NCBI GenBank assembly: GCA_024685285.1
Contig: JAIKVZ010000038.1
Location: forward strand, 28,974-92,973
Direction of reading: 5' to 3'
Length of the DNA: 64,000 nt
From: Bacteroidales bacterium
GTDB lineage: Bacteria; Bacteroidota; Bacteroidia; Bacteroidales; P3
The notes beneath the pieces were generated by a model. It made no database searches. It had not been told where the DNA came from and saw nothing but the letters and a program-made list of their open reading frames with translations. The position numbers were made by a program, and so were the translations under genes. Numbering within the stretch: the stretch's first letter is position 1; every line of letters starts with the position of its first letter. Of the stretch, positions 28,031-35,675 are shown in pieces.

Positions 28031-28890
28031 TACAGGTATGACAGCAGATGCTTGCTCTTTGAACTGTTTTTGAGACGTTTGATGCCTTTCTCTTTTATTT
28101 GGCGCACGCGCTCGCGTGTGAGGTTGAATTTCATAGCGATCTCGTCGAGGCTCAAGGGGTGGGGGAGTCCAATACCGAAATACATCTTGATGACCTCACG
28201 CTCATATTCAGTGAGGGTTGAGAGGCAGCGCTCAATCTCGAGCGAAAGCGACTCTTGCATAAGGTGCGAGTCGGTAGGTGGTGTGTCCTCGTTTGGCAGC
28301 ACGTCCACAAAGTTCACATCCTCGTCGGCCACAAGAGGGGCATCGATAGATATGTGACGACCTGAGATGCCGAGGATGGACTTGATTTTGTCCTCAGGGA
28401 TATCAAGCATTTCCGAGAGCTCCTCTTCCGATGGGGGGCGCTCCAGTTGTTGCTCGAGTTTAGAGATTTCTTTTTTAAGCTTGTTGAGGGCTCCGAGCTG
28501 GTTGGAGGGCAGGCGCACAATGCGCGAGTTTTCGGCAATAGCCTGCAATATGCTCTGGCGTATCCACCACACGGCGTATGAAATAAACTTGAAGCCGCGG
28601 GTTTCATCAAAACGCTTGGCGGCCTTGATGAGACCCACATTGCCTTCGTTGATGAGGTCGGGCAGGCTCAAACCTTGGTTCTGATACTGCTTTGCTACCG
28701 AAACAACAAATCGCAGGTTTGCCTTGGTAAGGCGGTCGAGGGCGGCCTGGTCGCCTTGTTTTATGCGCTGGGCCAGCTGCACCTCTTCGTCTGGCGAGAG
28801 CAGTTCCTCGCTGCAGATGTCCTGCAAATACTTGTCGAGCGATTTGATGTCGCGATTGGTGATTGAATGAGTAATCTTCAGTTGACGCAT
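28030..28890 (-). CDS. rpoD: Primary RNA polymerase sigma factor (Bacteroidota RpoD/SigA)
   Basis: 286 residues, the short form without region 1.1 that is normal in Bacteroidota. Regions 1.2/2.1 ([30 protein letters not shown]), 2.2-2.4 ([45 protein letters not shown] split as the family motif, [10 protein letters not shown]), 3 and 4.2 ([16 protein letters not shown]) are all present. It should recognise the TTTG/TAnnTTTG promoters seen across this window. First gene of the rpoD-rsmG-mannosidase cluster and divergent from ffh; no clear promoter was recognised upstream. Confidence 0.95.
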   Translation of the reverse strand: MRQLKITHSITNRDIKSLDKYLQDICSEELLSPDEEVQLAQRIKQGDQAALDRLTKANLRFVVSVAKQYQNQGLSLPDLINEGNVGLIKAAKRFDETRGFKFISYAVWWIRQSILQAIAENSRIVRLPSNQLGALNKLKKEISKLEQQLERPPSEEELSEMLDIPEDKIKSILGISGRHISIDAPLVADEDVNFVDVLPNEDTPPTDSHLMQESLSLEIERCLSTLTEYEREVIKMYFGIGLPHPLSLDEIAMKFNLTRERVRQIKEKGIKRLKNSSKSKHLLSYL

Positions 28891-29081
28891 CTCGGATGTA
28901 CAATATATCTAATATGACAATAACGCAAAAAAACAAAAAAAGTTTCATGAGGGGTAAAAAAAAATGTATTTTTTTTCATCAACAGGCATTATTGGGTAAC
29001 TTTTTTGATATTTAACGGCCTACTAATCAGTATGTAATATCGTAAAAACAACTTTCCTGTTCCCATGTTGAAAAAAAAATG

Positions 29082-29089
29082 TAAATTTG
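29082..29089 (+). promoter_or_regulatory. -7 element of ffh
   Basis: TAAATTTG, about 27 bases before the ffh start; the -33 is not clear. It excludes the track start at 29065. Confidence 0.55.
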
Positions 29090-29115
29090 CACTCTGTTTA
29101 TCAATACCGTCGAGA

Positions 29116-30456
29116 ATGTTTGAGAACCTCAGTACCAAGATAGAAAAAGCACTCCACACCCTGCGCGGCAAAGGCACATTGACCGACATAAACGTGGCCG
29201 AGACCGTCAAAGAGGTGCGCAAAGCCCTGCTCGATGCCGATGTGAGCTACCCCATTGCCAAGGAGTTTACCGACCGCGTCAAAGCCGAGGCTATGGGTCG
29301 CAGTGTTATTACCAGTGTCGAACCAGGCCAGTTGATGGTGAAGATAGTGCACGAGGAACTCACCAAGCTTATGGGCTCCGAGGCTGTCGACATCAACGTC
29401 AAGGACTCGCCAGCCGTGGTGCTTATTGCCGGTCTTCAGGGTTCAGGTAAGACCACTTTTAGCGCCAAGCTGGCCAACCACCTGCGTACCAAGCGCGGCA
29501 AGAGTGTGATGTTGGTAGCAGGCGACGTGTACCGTCCCGCTGCTATAAGCCAGTTGCAGACTTTGGGCGAACAAGTGGGGGTGCCGGTATATACCGAACC
29601 GGGCAATATCAATCCTGTTGAGATTGCCAGCCATGCTTTGGCCGAAGCCAAGCTCAAGGGTATCAACGTGCTGATAGTCGATACAGCAGGCCGTTTGGCT
29701 GTCGATGAGCAGATGATGGACGAGATTGCCCGCCTCAAGCAAACCCTCAACCCACAGGAAACCCTCTTTGTGGTCGATGCTATGACTGGTCAGGATGCCG
29801 TCAACACGGCAAAGGCCTTCAACGAGCGCATAGACTACGACGGAGTTGTGCTCACCAAACTCGACGGCGACACACGCGGCGGTGCAGCTCTCACCATTCG
29901 TTATGCGGTGCAGAAACCTATCAAGTTCGTGGGCATTGGCGAGAAGATGGATGCCCTCGACATATTCCATCCCGACCGTATGGCCAACCGCATTCTGGGT
30001 ATGGGCGATGTGGTCTCGTTGGTGGAACGTGCGCAGGAACAGTATGACGAATCCGAGGCTCGCAAGATACAGAAGAAGCTAATCCACAACGATTACAACT
30101 TCAACGACTTCCTTTCGCAGATTGCCCAAATCAAGAAAATGGGCAACATCAAAGACCTTGTGGGCATGATTCCTGGTATGAACAAACTCACCAAGGACGT
30201 GGAAATTTCTGACGACGCTTTTAAACCCATCGAAAGCATCATAGGCTCCATGACGCCTTACGAGCGCAACAACCCCTCGTGCCTCAACGGCAGCCGTAAG
30301 CAGCGTATTGCCTTGGGTAGCGGACGCTCCATACAGGAGGTCAATCGCCTGCTAAAGCAGTTCGAGGATACCCGAAAGCTTATGCGACAGGTCTCTACGG
30401 GCAAGGTGCCTGCCAATGCCGCAAAGATGCCCATGATGCCGCGACGCAGGCGATAG
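29116..30456 (+). CDS. ffh: Signal recognition particle protein Ffh
   Basis: 446 residues from ATG 29116 (MFENLSTKIEKALHTLRGKG). N domain, then the SRP GTPase G domain (GLQGSGKTTFSAKLA, DTAGRLAVDE, TKLDGDTRGGAALT), and the methionine-rich M domain for 4.5S RNA and signal-sequence binding (GMIPGMNK, IGSMTPYERNNP, GSGRSIQEVNRLLKQF). It targets nascent membrane proteins and pairs with FtsY (3477-4439). Head of an operon with folD (50-base gap) and the pyridoxamine kinase gene. Confidence 0.97.
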   Translation: MFENLSTKIEKALHTLRGKGTLTDINVAETVKEVRKALLDADVSYPIAKEFTDRVKAEAMGRSVITSVEPGQLMVKIVHEELTKLMGSEAVDINVKDSPAVVLIAGLQGSGKTTFSAKLANHLRTKRGKSVMLVAGDVYRPAAISQLQTLGEQVGVPVYTEPGNINPVEIASHALAEAKLKGINVLIVDTAGRLAVDEQMMDEIARLKQTLNPQETLFVVDAMTGQDAVNTAKAFNERIDYDGVVLTKLDGDTRGGAALTIRYAVQKPIKFVGIGEKMDALDIFHPDRMANRILGMGDVVSLVERAQEQYDESEARKIQKKLIHNDYNFNDFLSQIAQIKKMGNIKDLVGMIPGMNKLTKDVEISDDAFKPIESIIGSMTPYERNNPSCLNGSRKQRIALGSGRSIQEVNRLLKQFEDTRKLMRQVSTGKVPANAAKMPMMPRRRR

Positions 30457-30506
30457 CAAACAGCAACAAACAATCAGATAACAATATATAATCATTTTAA
30501 TAGAAT

Positions 30507-31391
30507 ATGACACAGATACTTGACGGCAAAGAACTTTCTGTTCAAATCAAGACCGAAATAGCTAACCACGTGCGCCAACTCACAGCCAAAGGCCACCGTG
30601 CTCCTCATTTGGCGGCTGTTATTGTGGGCAACGACGGCGCTAGCCAGACCTATGTGGCCAACAAGGAGAAGTCGAGCCGCGAAGTGGGCTTTACCTCGTC
30701 GGTCTACCGCTATCCGGAATCGACCACCGAGGAGCAGTTGCTCGAGGCCATTGCATTCCTCAACAACGATACCGACATTGATGGCTTCATCGTTCAGTTG
30801 CCGTTGCCGTCACAGATCAATGAACAGCATATTATCAACGCCATATCGCCTGACAAGGACGTCGACGGCTTCACCCCAATCAATGTGGGCCGCATGGTAC
30901 TCAGTGAAGAGTGCTACGTGCCGGCAACGCCAATGGGTGTATGCACTCTGCTACAGCGCTATGGCATTGAGACCACCGGCAAGCACTGCGTTGTGGTAGG
31001 TCGCAGCAACATAGTCGGCACGCCCGTGGCCAACCTACTGAGTCGCAAGGGCTTTGACTGCACTGTAACCCTTTGCCATAGCCGCACTCGCGATTTGGCC
31101 TCCATAACTCGTCAGGCCGACATCCTGATAGCTGCAATAGGCAAGCCCGAATTCTTCACTGCCGATATGATCAAGCCCGACGCTGTTGTTGTTGACGTCG
31201 GCATACACCGCATTCCCGATGCCACCAAAAAGAGCGGCTACCGTATTATAGGCGATGTGAAACACAGCGAGGTCGACCCCCTATGCTCTTGGGTCACCCC
31301 GGTGCCTGGCGGCGTGGGACCGCTGACCATTGTGTCGCTGCTTCAGAACACCCTCAAGGCATACCACCGCACACACCCAAACTGCGACTGA
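30507..31391 (+). CDS. folD: Bifunctional methylenetetrahydrofolate dehydrogenase/cyclohydrolase FolD
   Basis: 294 residues. Contains the signatures DGFIVQLPLPSQI, the catalytic SYxxxK-type lysine region (VANKEKSS), the Rossmann segment VVGRSNIVGTPVANLL, and the C-terminal PVPGGVGPLTI motif. It interconverts 5,10-methylene- and 10-formyl-tetrahydrofolate using NADP. Located between ffh and the kinase gene on one strand. Confidence 0.97.
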   Translation: MTQILDGKELSVQIKTEIANHVRQLTAKGHRAPHLAAVIVGNDGASQTYVANKEKSSREVGFTSSVYRYPESTTEEQLLEAIAFLNNDTDIDGFIVQLPLPSQINEQHIINAISPDKDVDGFTPINVGRMVLSEECYVPATPMGVCTLLQRYGIETTGKHCVVVGRSNIVGTPVANLLSRKGFDCTVTLCHSRTRDLASITRQADILIAAIGKPEFFTADMIKPDAVVVDVGIHRIPDATKKSGYRIIGDVKHSEVDPLCSWVTPVPGGVGPLTIVSLLQNTLKAYHRTHPNCD

Positions 31392-31398
31392 GCCTGAC

Positions 31399-32244
31399 GT
31401 GAAACGCATTCTGCTCATCAACGACGTTGTGGGCTACAGCCATGTTGGCATGGTGGCCATGCTGCCCATTCTCACATATATGGGCCATTCCACATTCAAC
31501 TTGCCCACCGCATTGGTTTCCAACACACTTGACTATGGCCGTTTCAACGTAATGGAGACCACCGACTATATGCGGGGCACCCTGCCGGTATGGAGCCGGT
31601 TGGGCTTTGGGTTCGACGCCGTATGCACAGGGCTCATGTTCAGCGAGGAGCAGGCCCGCTTGGTGTCCGACTATTGTGCAGGATTGCACAGCAAAGGCTG
31701 CACGGTGTTTGTTGACCCCATTATGGGCGACGGCGGCCGCCTGTACAACGGAATGACCAACCGCCAGGTGGAACTCATGCGCGATATGGTGGCTGTGGCC
31801 GACCTTACATTTCCTAACTACACCGAAGCCTGCTATTTGGCCGATGTGCCCTACAACCCCGACGGCCTCAGCCTATCCGAAGCCCATAGCCTGCTCGACG
31901 GCGTAGCCGCCCTCGGAGCACGCGCGGTGGTGGTGACCAGCGCCCGCGTCGACGGCCGAACATGCGTCATTGGACGGCGAAGCAGCGAGCCTCTGGCCGG
32001 AGTGCCGCAACATGACGATGAGGGTCGATATTTCTGCATAGCCTACGACGAGATACCCGTGGCATTCCACGGCACCGGCGACATCTTCTCAGCGGTGCTC
32101 ATCGGCCATCTGATGAATGGCGAGCCCCTCAAGCCCAGCACCCAGGCCGCCATGAACGTGGTGAGCAACCTGATTGAGCGCAACCGCAACCAAGCCGACC
32201 ATTGCCTCGGTATACCAATCGAGCAATGCCTCGATTTGCTCTGA
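31399..32244 (+). CDS. Pyridoxal/pyridoxamine kinase (PfkB/ribokinase-like)
   Basis: 281 residues from GTG 31399, 7 bases after folD; the track start at 31330 runs through the folD end. VKRILLINDVVGYSHVGMVA and VDPIMGDGGRLYNG are typical of pyridoxamine kinases of the PdxY type, as are FPNYTEACYL, VVTSARVDG, and the GTGDIFSAVLIGHLM motif with the catalytic Asp. It phosphorylates vitamin B6 vitamers. Similar proteins in Bacteroidales are annotated as pyridoxamine kinase; specificity cannot be read from sequence. Confidence 0.88.
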   Translation: MKRILLINDVVGYSHVGMVAMLPILTYMGHSTFNLPTALVSNTLDYGRFNVMETTDYMRGTLPVWSRLGFGFDAVCTGLMFSEEQARLVSDYCAGLHSKGCTVFVDPIMGDGGRLYNGMTNRQVELMRDMVAVADLTFPNYTEACYLADVPYNPDGLSLSEAHSLLDGVAALGARAVVVTSARVDGRTCVIGRRSSEPLAGVPQHDDEGRYFCIAYDEIPVAFHGTGDIFSAVLIGHLMNGEPLKPSTQAAMNVVSNLIERNRNQADHCLGIPIEQCLDLL

Positions 32245-32309
32245 TTTTGAGGAAGTTATAGATTATTTGAGATTGTTTGTTGCAAAACCCTCAAAATGAG
32301 AACGATAGA

Positions 32310-32362
32310 GGGGTTAGGTTCGGGTTAAGGTCGGGTTAAGTTCGGACAAGGTTCGGGTTTGG
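32310..32362 (+). repeat. Dispersed G-rich repeat, copy 4
   Basis: GGTTAGGTTCGGGTTAAGG followed by further TTCGG units (TTAAGTTCGG, GGTTCGGGTTTGG). It lies between the convergent kinase and tRNA-methyltransferase genes, near both stop codons, and is the longest tract in the window. Confidence 0.85.
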
Positions 32363-32397
32363 ATGCCCGGCAGAAGTCAAAACCACGTTCCGTGTGG

Positions 32398-33117
32398 CTA
32401 TTTTGCCTGTAAGTTATTCATTAAATGCGTTATAACTTGCTCTCCGTCGCGTATGGTTTGCATAGCCCAGTGCAGTTTCAGCGCAAGCTGTTCGTCATCC
32501 GATAGTTGCCAGTCGATATTGCTGTCGGCCCTCATGCGCTCGGTGAGGCTGAAGAGGCTCAGTGCAGCGCATACCGAGATGTTGAAGCTTTCGGTGAAAC
32601 CGTACATGGGTATCTTGACGTATGCATCGGCTCCGGCTATGGCTTCTTGGGTGAGTCCGGTGAGTTCGGTGCCGAACACCAGCGCTGTGGGTTGACTGAT
32701 GTCGAACTGAGTAATCATGGTGTCGTTCTCGTGCGGCAGAGTTGCCACGATGCGGTAGCCGCGTGCACGCAGGGCAGCGTAGGCCTCGGCAATGCTGTTG
32801 TGACGGTAGTAGTCGACCCATTTTGAACTGCCCACGGCCACGTCGTCGGCTGGGTTGAAGGCGTTGCGGTTCTCGACCACGTGCACATCCTGCACCCCGA
32901 AGCAGTCGCAGCTGCGCAACACCGCCGAGGCGTTGTGGGCTTGGTATATGTCTTCTAATACCACGGCCACGTGGCGTGTGCGCAGGGTTGCCAGCCGGTC
33001 GAAAAGCTGGCGGCGGTTGTCGGACATGAGTTGGCAGGCTTCGTCGTATAGCCGCTGCTTGAATTCTGTTGAGCAGTTGGCAAAGAGGTCGGGCTGGTCT
33101 ATTGTTCTTCTTGGCAT
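32398..33117 (-). CDS. TrmH/SpoU-family RNA 2'-O-methyltransferase
   Basis: 239 residues from the ATG at 33115-33117 (MPRRTIDQPDLF); the longer track version would overlap the glycosyltransferase gene. SpoU motifs: VLEDIYQAHNASAVLRSCDCFG, VFGTELTGLTQEA, and IPMYGFTESFNISVCAALSLF. This pattern is closest to TrmH, which makes Gm18 in tRNA, but rRNA-modifying relatives share it. It lies 14 bases beyond the glycosyltransferase gene stop in the same direction. Confidence 0.85.
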   Translation of the reverse strand: MPRRTIDQPDLFANCSTEFKQRLYDEACQLMSDNRRQLFDRLATLRTRHVAVVLEDIYQAHNASAVLRSCDCFGVQDVHVVENRNAFNPADDVAVGSSKWVDYYRHNSIAEAYAALRARGYRIVATLPHENDTMITQFDISQPTALVFGTELTGLTQEAIAGADAYVKIPMYGFTESFNISVCAALSLFSLTERMRADSNIDWQLSDDEQLALKLHWAMQTIRDGEQVITHLMNNLQAK

Positions 33118-33131
33118 TGTGTGGCGTTGTT

Positions 33132-33878
33132 TTATTGGCGTTTTTCGCGCAGCAGAGTGTATTTCATAAAGGTGTAGTAGGCCATCATCTTGCATATAGT
33201 CCAACCTTCGTGGCCGTCAAGCATACCAAACCGTATCAAGTAGTTGCGCAGAAAAGTCCATAAGGGCCGCAGCACACAGTCCATAGTCGTTGCGTGTTTG
33301 CCTTGTGAGTGGTATTTATCTGCCATAAGTGAGGCGTATTTGGAGTATTTGGCAATCAGGTCGTTCAATCCGTTGTAAGGATAGTGCAGCAGGTCGCCGT
33401 CCAAGTTGGCAGCCTTCCCTTCGAATACCAAGTCCTCATGCACTATGCCGTCCCATTTGGCCTCACCTTTCCTAAACAGACGCACTTTACGCTCGGGGTA
33501 CCAGCCACAGTGCCTTATTGCACGTCCTTGATAGTAGGTTAGCCGGTTTACTGAGTAGGCGGTCGTTGCGTCATCCTCCCCCTGCTTGAATTTCATCAGA
33601 CTCTCTCTCAACTTTGGCGAGAGGGCTTCGTCGGCATCGATACTAAATATCCAGGAGTTGGTGGCTAAGCTGTTGGCGTAGTTCTTTTGTTTGTCGTAGC
33701 CCTCCCATGGATGTGCATCAAACCTTACATTGTACTCTTTGCAGATGAGTTCTGTATTGTCGGTCGAGCCGGAGTCGACCACAATGATCTCGTCGGCCAC
33801 CCCCGCCAGTGAGTCGAGGCAGCGTCCGATGTTGCGGGCTTCGTTGCAGGTGATTATTACAGCTGATATATTGCGCAT
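33132..33878 (-). CDS. GT2 glycosyltransferase, LPS-core WaaE-like
   Basis: 248 residues. GT-A fold with SAVIITCNEARNIGRCLDSL at the N-terminus, DEIIVVDSGSTDNTELI, and the DxD-type IDADEAL. CGWYPERKVRLFRKGEAKWDG-VHEDL is a motif of the WaaE/KdtX family that adds sugars to the LPS inner core. Predicted to act at the cytoplasmic face of the inner membrane. It follows a 44-residue small ORF by 29 bases and is part of the leftward unit from the divergent promoter at 34066-34102. Confidence 0.85.
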   Translation of the reverse strand: MRNISAVIITCNEARNIGRCLDSLAGVADEIIVVDSGSTDNTELICKEYNVRFDAHPWEGYDKQKNYANSLATNSWIFSIDADEALSPKLRESLMKFKQGEDDATTAYSVNRLTYYQGRAIRHCGWYPERKVRLFRKGEAKWDGIVHEDLVFEGKAANLDGDLLHYPYNGLNDLIAKYSKYASLMADKYHSQGKHATTMDCVLRPLWTFLRNYLIRFGMLDGHEGWTICKMMAYYTFMKYTLLREKRQ

Positions 33879-33907
33879 CGCTTGGGTGTTTTGTGTGTTA
33901 GTGAGGC

Positions 33908-34042
33908 CTATTTTTCTGATGCAAATGCTTCCGCAACACCGCGTGACACCTTTGCCTTGGCGGCACGGTGCCAGTTGGCGTCCATATTTAACGGCGTGTA
34001 ACAGTCATAAAATCCGATACTTTGCATTTTTTCTACTGGCAT
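33908..34042 (-). CDS. Small ORF, 44 residues, unknown
   Basis: Too short for the ORF track. It begins at the ATG complementary to 34040-34042 and reads MPVEKMQSIGFYDCYTPL...ANWHRAAKAKVSRG, ending in TAG at 33908-33910. It begins about 18 bases downstream of the expected leftward start site of the divergent promoter at 34066-34102, and its stop is 29 bases before the GT2 gene, so position supports translation. No signal peptide, membrane segment or known motif. It could be a small protein, a leader peptide controlling the glycosyltransferase, or a coincidental ORF. Confidence 0.5.
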   Translation of the reverse strand: MPVEKMQSIGFYDCYTPLNMDANWHRAAKAKVSRGVAEAFASEK

Positions 34043-34065
34043 GGCCTCTCTTTTGCTAAAAATAA

Positions 34066-34102
34066 TTTGCAAAGTTACGAAAAAAAATCGTAATTTTGCA
34101 AA
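34066..34102. promoter_or_regulatory. Symmetric divergent promoter
   Basis: A 15-base arm TTTGCAAAGTTACGA and its reverse complement with one mismatch flank a 7-base A-run. Rightward: TTTG (34066-34069), 21 bases, TAATTTTG (34091-34098). Leftward: TTTG (complement of 34099-34102), 21 bases, TAACTTTG (complement of 34070-34077). Each direction thus uses the same spacing on overlapping DNA. Confidence 0.75.
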
Positions 34103-34139
34103 TGAAAATGTAACAACAAATCATATTGTATTTTAATAT

Positions 34140-34724
34140 ATGATAGTAGGATACGATGCCCGCAATATATTCCGCAACAGTTCTCGCTTGGGCGATTATT
34201 GCCGCGAACTGGTTGCCACCATTGCCCAAAGGCATATAGGCAAGGGCTTTCAAGCCATGCTTTACGCTCCTAATATGAATGGCGACTACCGCACTTTCTT
34301 TATCAGCAATGCAAATGTCGGCACCTACAAGCCTAAAGGCAAAGGTATGTTGGCCTCGATTGTGTGGCATCGCTTCAAACTCAACCCTGTGCTTATGGAT
34401 GCCAAGGTGAAACTATACCATGGTCTCAACGAGGAGTTGCCATATGGCATCGGGCGCGACATTAAGACGGTTATCACATGCTATGGTCTGCACGCACACA
34501 AATCTACTTCTTTTATCGATTCTATAGTGTGGCGTCACCGTATGCGTTACGCATTCAGAGCCTCAAATATCATCGTTGCTGTGAGCGACGAGGTGCGTGA
34601 CGAATTGGTGCAGGCCGGTGTGAACGAGGCAAAGATTCGTGTAATACCTATGTCAGCCGATGGAACTGTAGGTGCTGCCGAAGCCGATGCCTATTACGCC
34701 ATATATGAGCAACTTGTGGGTTAG
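34140..34724 (+). CDS. GT-B glycosyltransferase N-terminal half (truncated family 4 type)
   Basis: 194 residues. MIVGYDARNIFRNSSRLGDYCRELV resembles the acceptor-side N-terminal domain of GT4 glycosyltransferases, followed by LYHGLNEELPYG and the SNIIVAVSDEVRDELVQAGV motif that usually ends that domain. The usual C-terminal nucleotide-sugar-binding domain (about 170 residues with the EX7E motif) is absent: after AKIRVIPMSADGTVG the protein ends, and a terminator follows within about 20 bases. So it is a stand-alone half-domain or a truncated gene. No remnant of the missing half is visible downstream. Confidence 0.7.
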   Translation: MIVGYDARNIFRNSSRLGDYCRELVATIAQRHIGKGFQAMLYAPNMNGDYRTFFISNANVGTYKPKGKGMLASIVWHRFKLNPVLMDAKVKLYHGLNEELPYGIGRDIKTVITCYGLHAHKSTSFIDSIVWRHRMRYAFRASNIIVAVSDEVRDELVQAGVNEAKIRVIPMSADGTVGAAEADAYYAIYEQLVG

Positions 34725-34740
34725 AGTCCGCAAATCTGAT

Positions 34741-34777
34741 AAAAAAATGGTGGGTCTTCAAGGCTCACCATTTTTTT
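34741..34777 (+). terminator. Intrinsic terminator after the truncated glycosyltransferase gene
   Basis: AAAAAAATGGTG pairs with CACCATTTTTTT. It can work in both directions: toward kce on the minus strand as well. Confidence 0.8.
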
Positions 34778-34804
34778 ATCATTTAAAACCTAAAACCATT
34801 CGTT

Positions 34805-35635
34805 TTATCGGCGTGCGAGGCTCAGTATTTCGCGAGCCTCGTCGCTTGTGGCCACCTGGCGGCCCAACAGCTTGGCCATACGAACCACTTTGTCTACCAA
34901 CTCGCCGTTGCTTTTGGCCAGCACGCCGCGCTCAAGGTACAAATTGTCCTCAAATCCAACGCGGACATTGCCGCCCATGACTATGGCGGGAGCAGCCAAT
35001 GTGAAGGCGTGGCGGCCTATGCCTGTGGCAGTCCATGTGCTGCCGGCGGGAATGTTCTTGACCAACCAGCAGAGGTTGTCGACGGTAGCGGGGGTGCAGC
35101 CGGGGACACCCAGCACGAAGTTGAATTGCATAGGAGCGCCGGGCACCTCGCCCTTGCGGGCCATGGTGAGGATGGTATCGAGGTGACCCATCTCGAAGCA
35201 CTCATATTCGGGCTTGATGCCTTTCTCTATCATGCGTTTGCCAAAGGCGCGCATGGTGGGCATGGTATTGTCAAATATGTCGTCGCCAAAATTGCAGGTG
35301 CCGCAGTCGAGGGTAGCCATCTCGGGTACGGGTGTGGTGTTGGTGGAGTCCAGACGCTCGTCGGGGGTCATTCCCACAGCACCGCCGGTAGATGGTATCA
35401 GTATCACATTGGGGCACTCCTTAAGGATGGCTTCGGTGCACTCTTGGAAGCGGACATGGCTCTGGGTGGGGGTACCGTCGTCTTCACGGACATGGAGATG
35501 AACGATAGCGGCGCCGGCATCGACAGCACTCTTGGCTTCGCGCACTATCTCCTCTACAGTGTAGGGCACGTTGGGGTTCTGTTCCTTTGTGACTTCTGCG
35601 CCGCAGATAGCGGCAGTTATGATGAGTTTATCCAT
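34805..35635 (-). CDS. kce: Beta-keto acid cleavage enzyme (BKACE, DUF849), 3-keto-5-aminohexanoate cleavage type
   Basis: 276 residues. MDKLIITAAICGAEVTKEQNPNVP, the metal-binding HLHVRE motif, IPSTGGAVGMTPDERL and the later ECFEMGHLD segment match Kce of lysine fermentation, a zinc enzyme that condenses 3-keto-5-aminohexanoate with acetyl-CoA to give 3-aminobutyryl-CoA and acetoacetate. Many BKACE homologues act on other beta-keto acids, so specificity is uncertain. Other lysine-fermentation genes (kamA, kal, kdd) are not in the window. It lies 40 bases downstream of the caspase-like gene. The gene symbol is by family resemblance. Confidence 0.78.
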   Translation of the reverse strand: MDKLIITAAICGAEVTKEQNPNVPYTVEEIVREAKSAVDAGAAIVHLHVREDDGTPTQSHVRFQECTEAILKECPNVILIPSTGGAVGMTPDERLDSTNTTPVPEMATLDCGTCNFGDDIFDNTMPTMRAFGKRMIEKGIKPEYECFEMGHLDTILTMARKGEVPGAPMQFNFVLGVPGCTPATVDNLCWLVKNIPAGSTWTATGIGRHAFTLAAPAIVMGGNVRVGFEDNLYLERGVLAKSNGELVDKVVRMAKLLGRQVATSDEAREILSLARR

Positions 35636-35675
35636 AATGATTGTTGTTATTGCGTTTATAATGTGGTAGGCTGGT

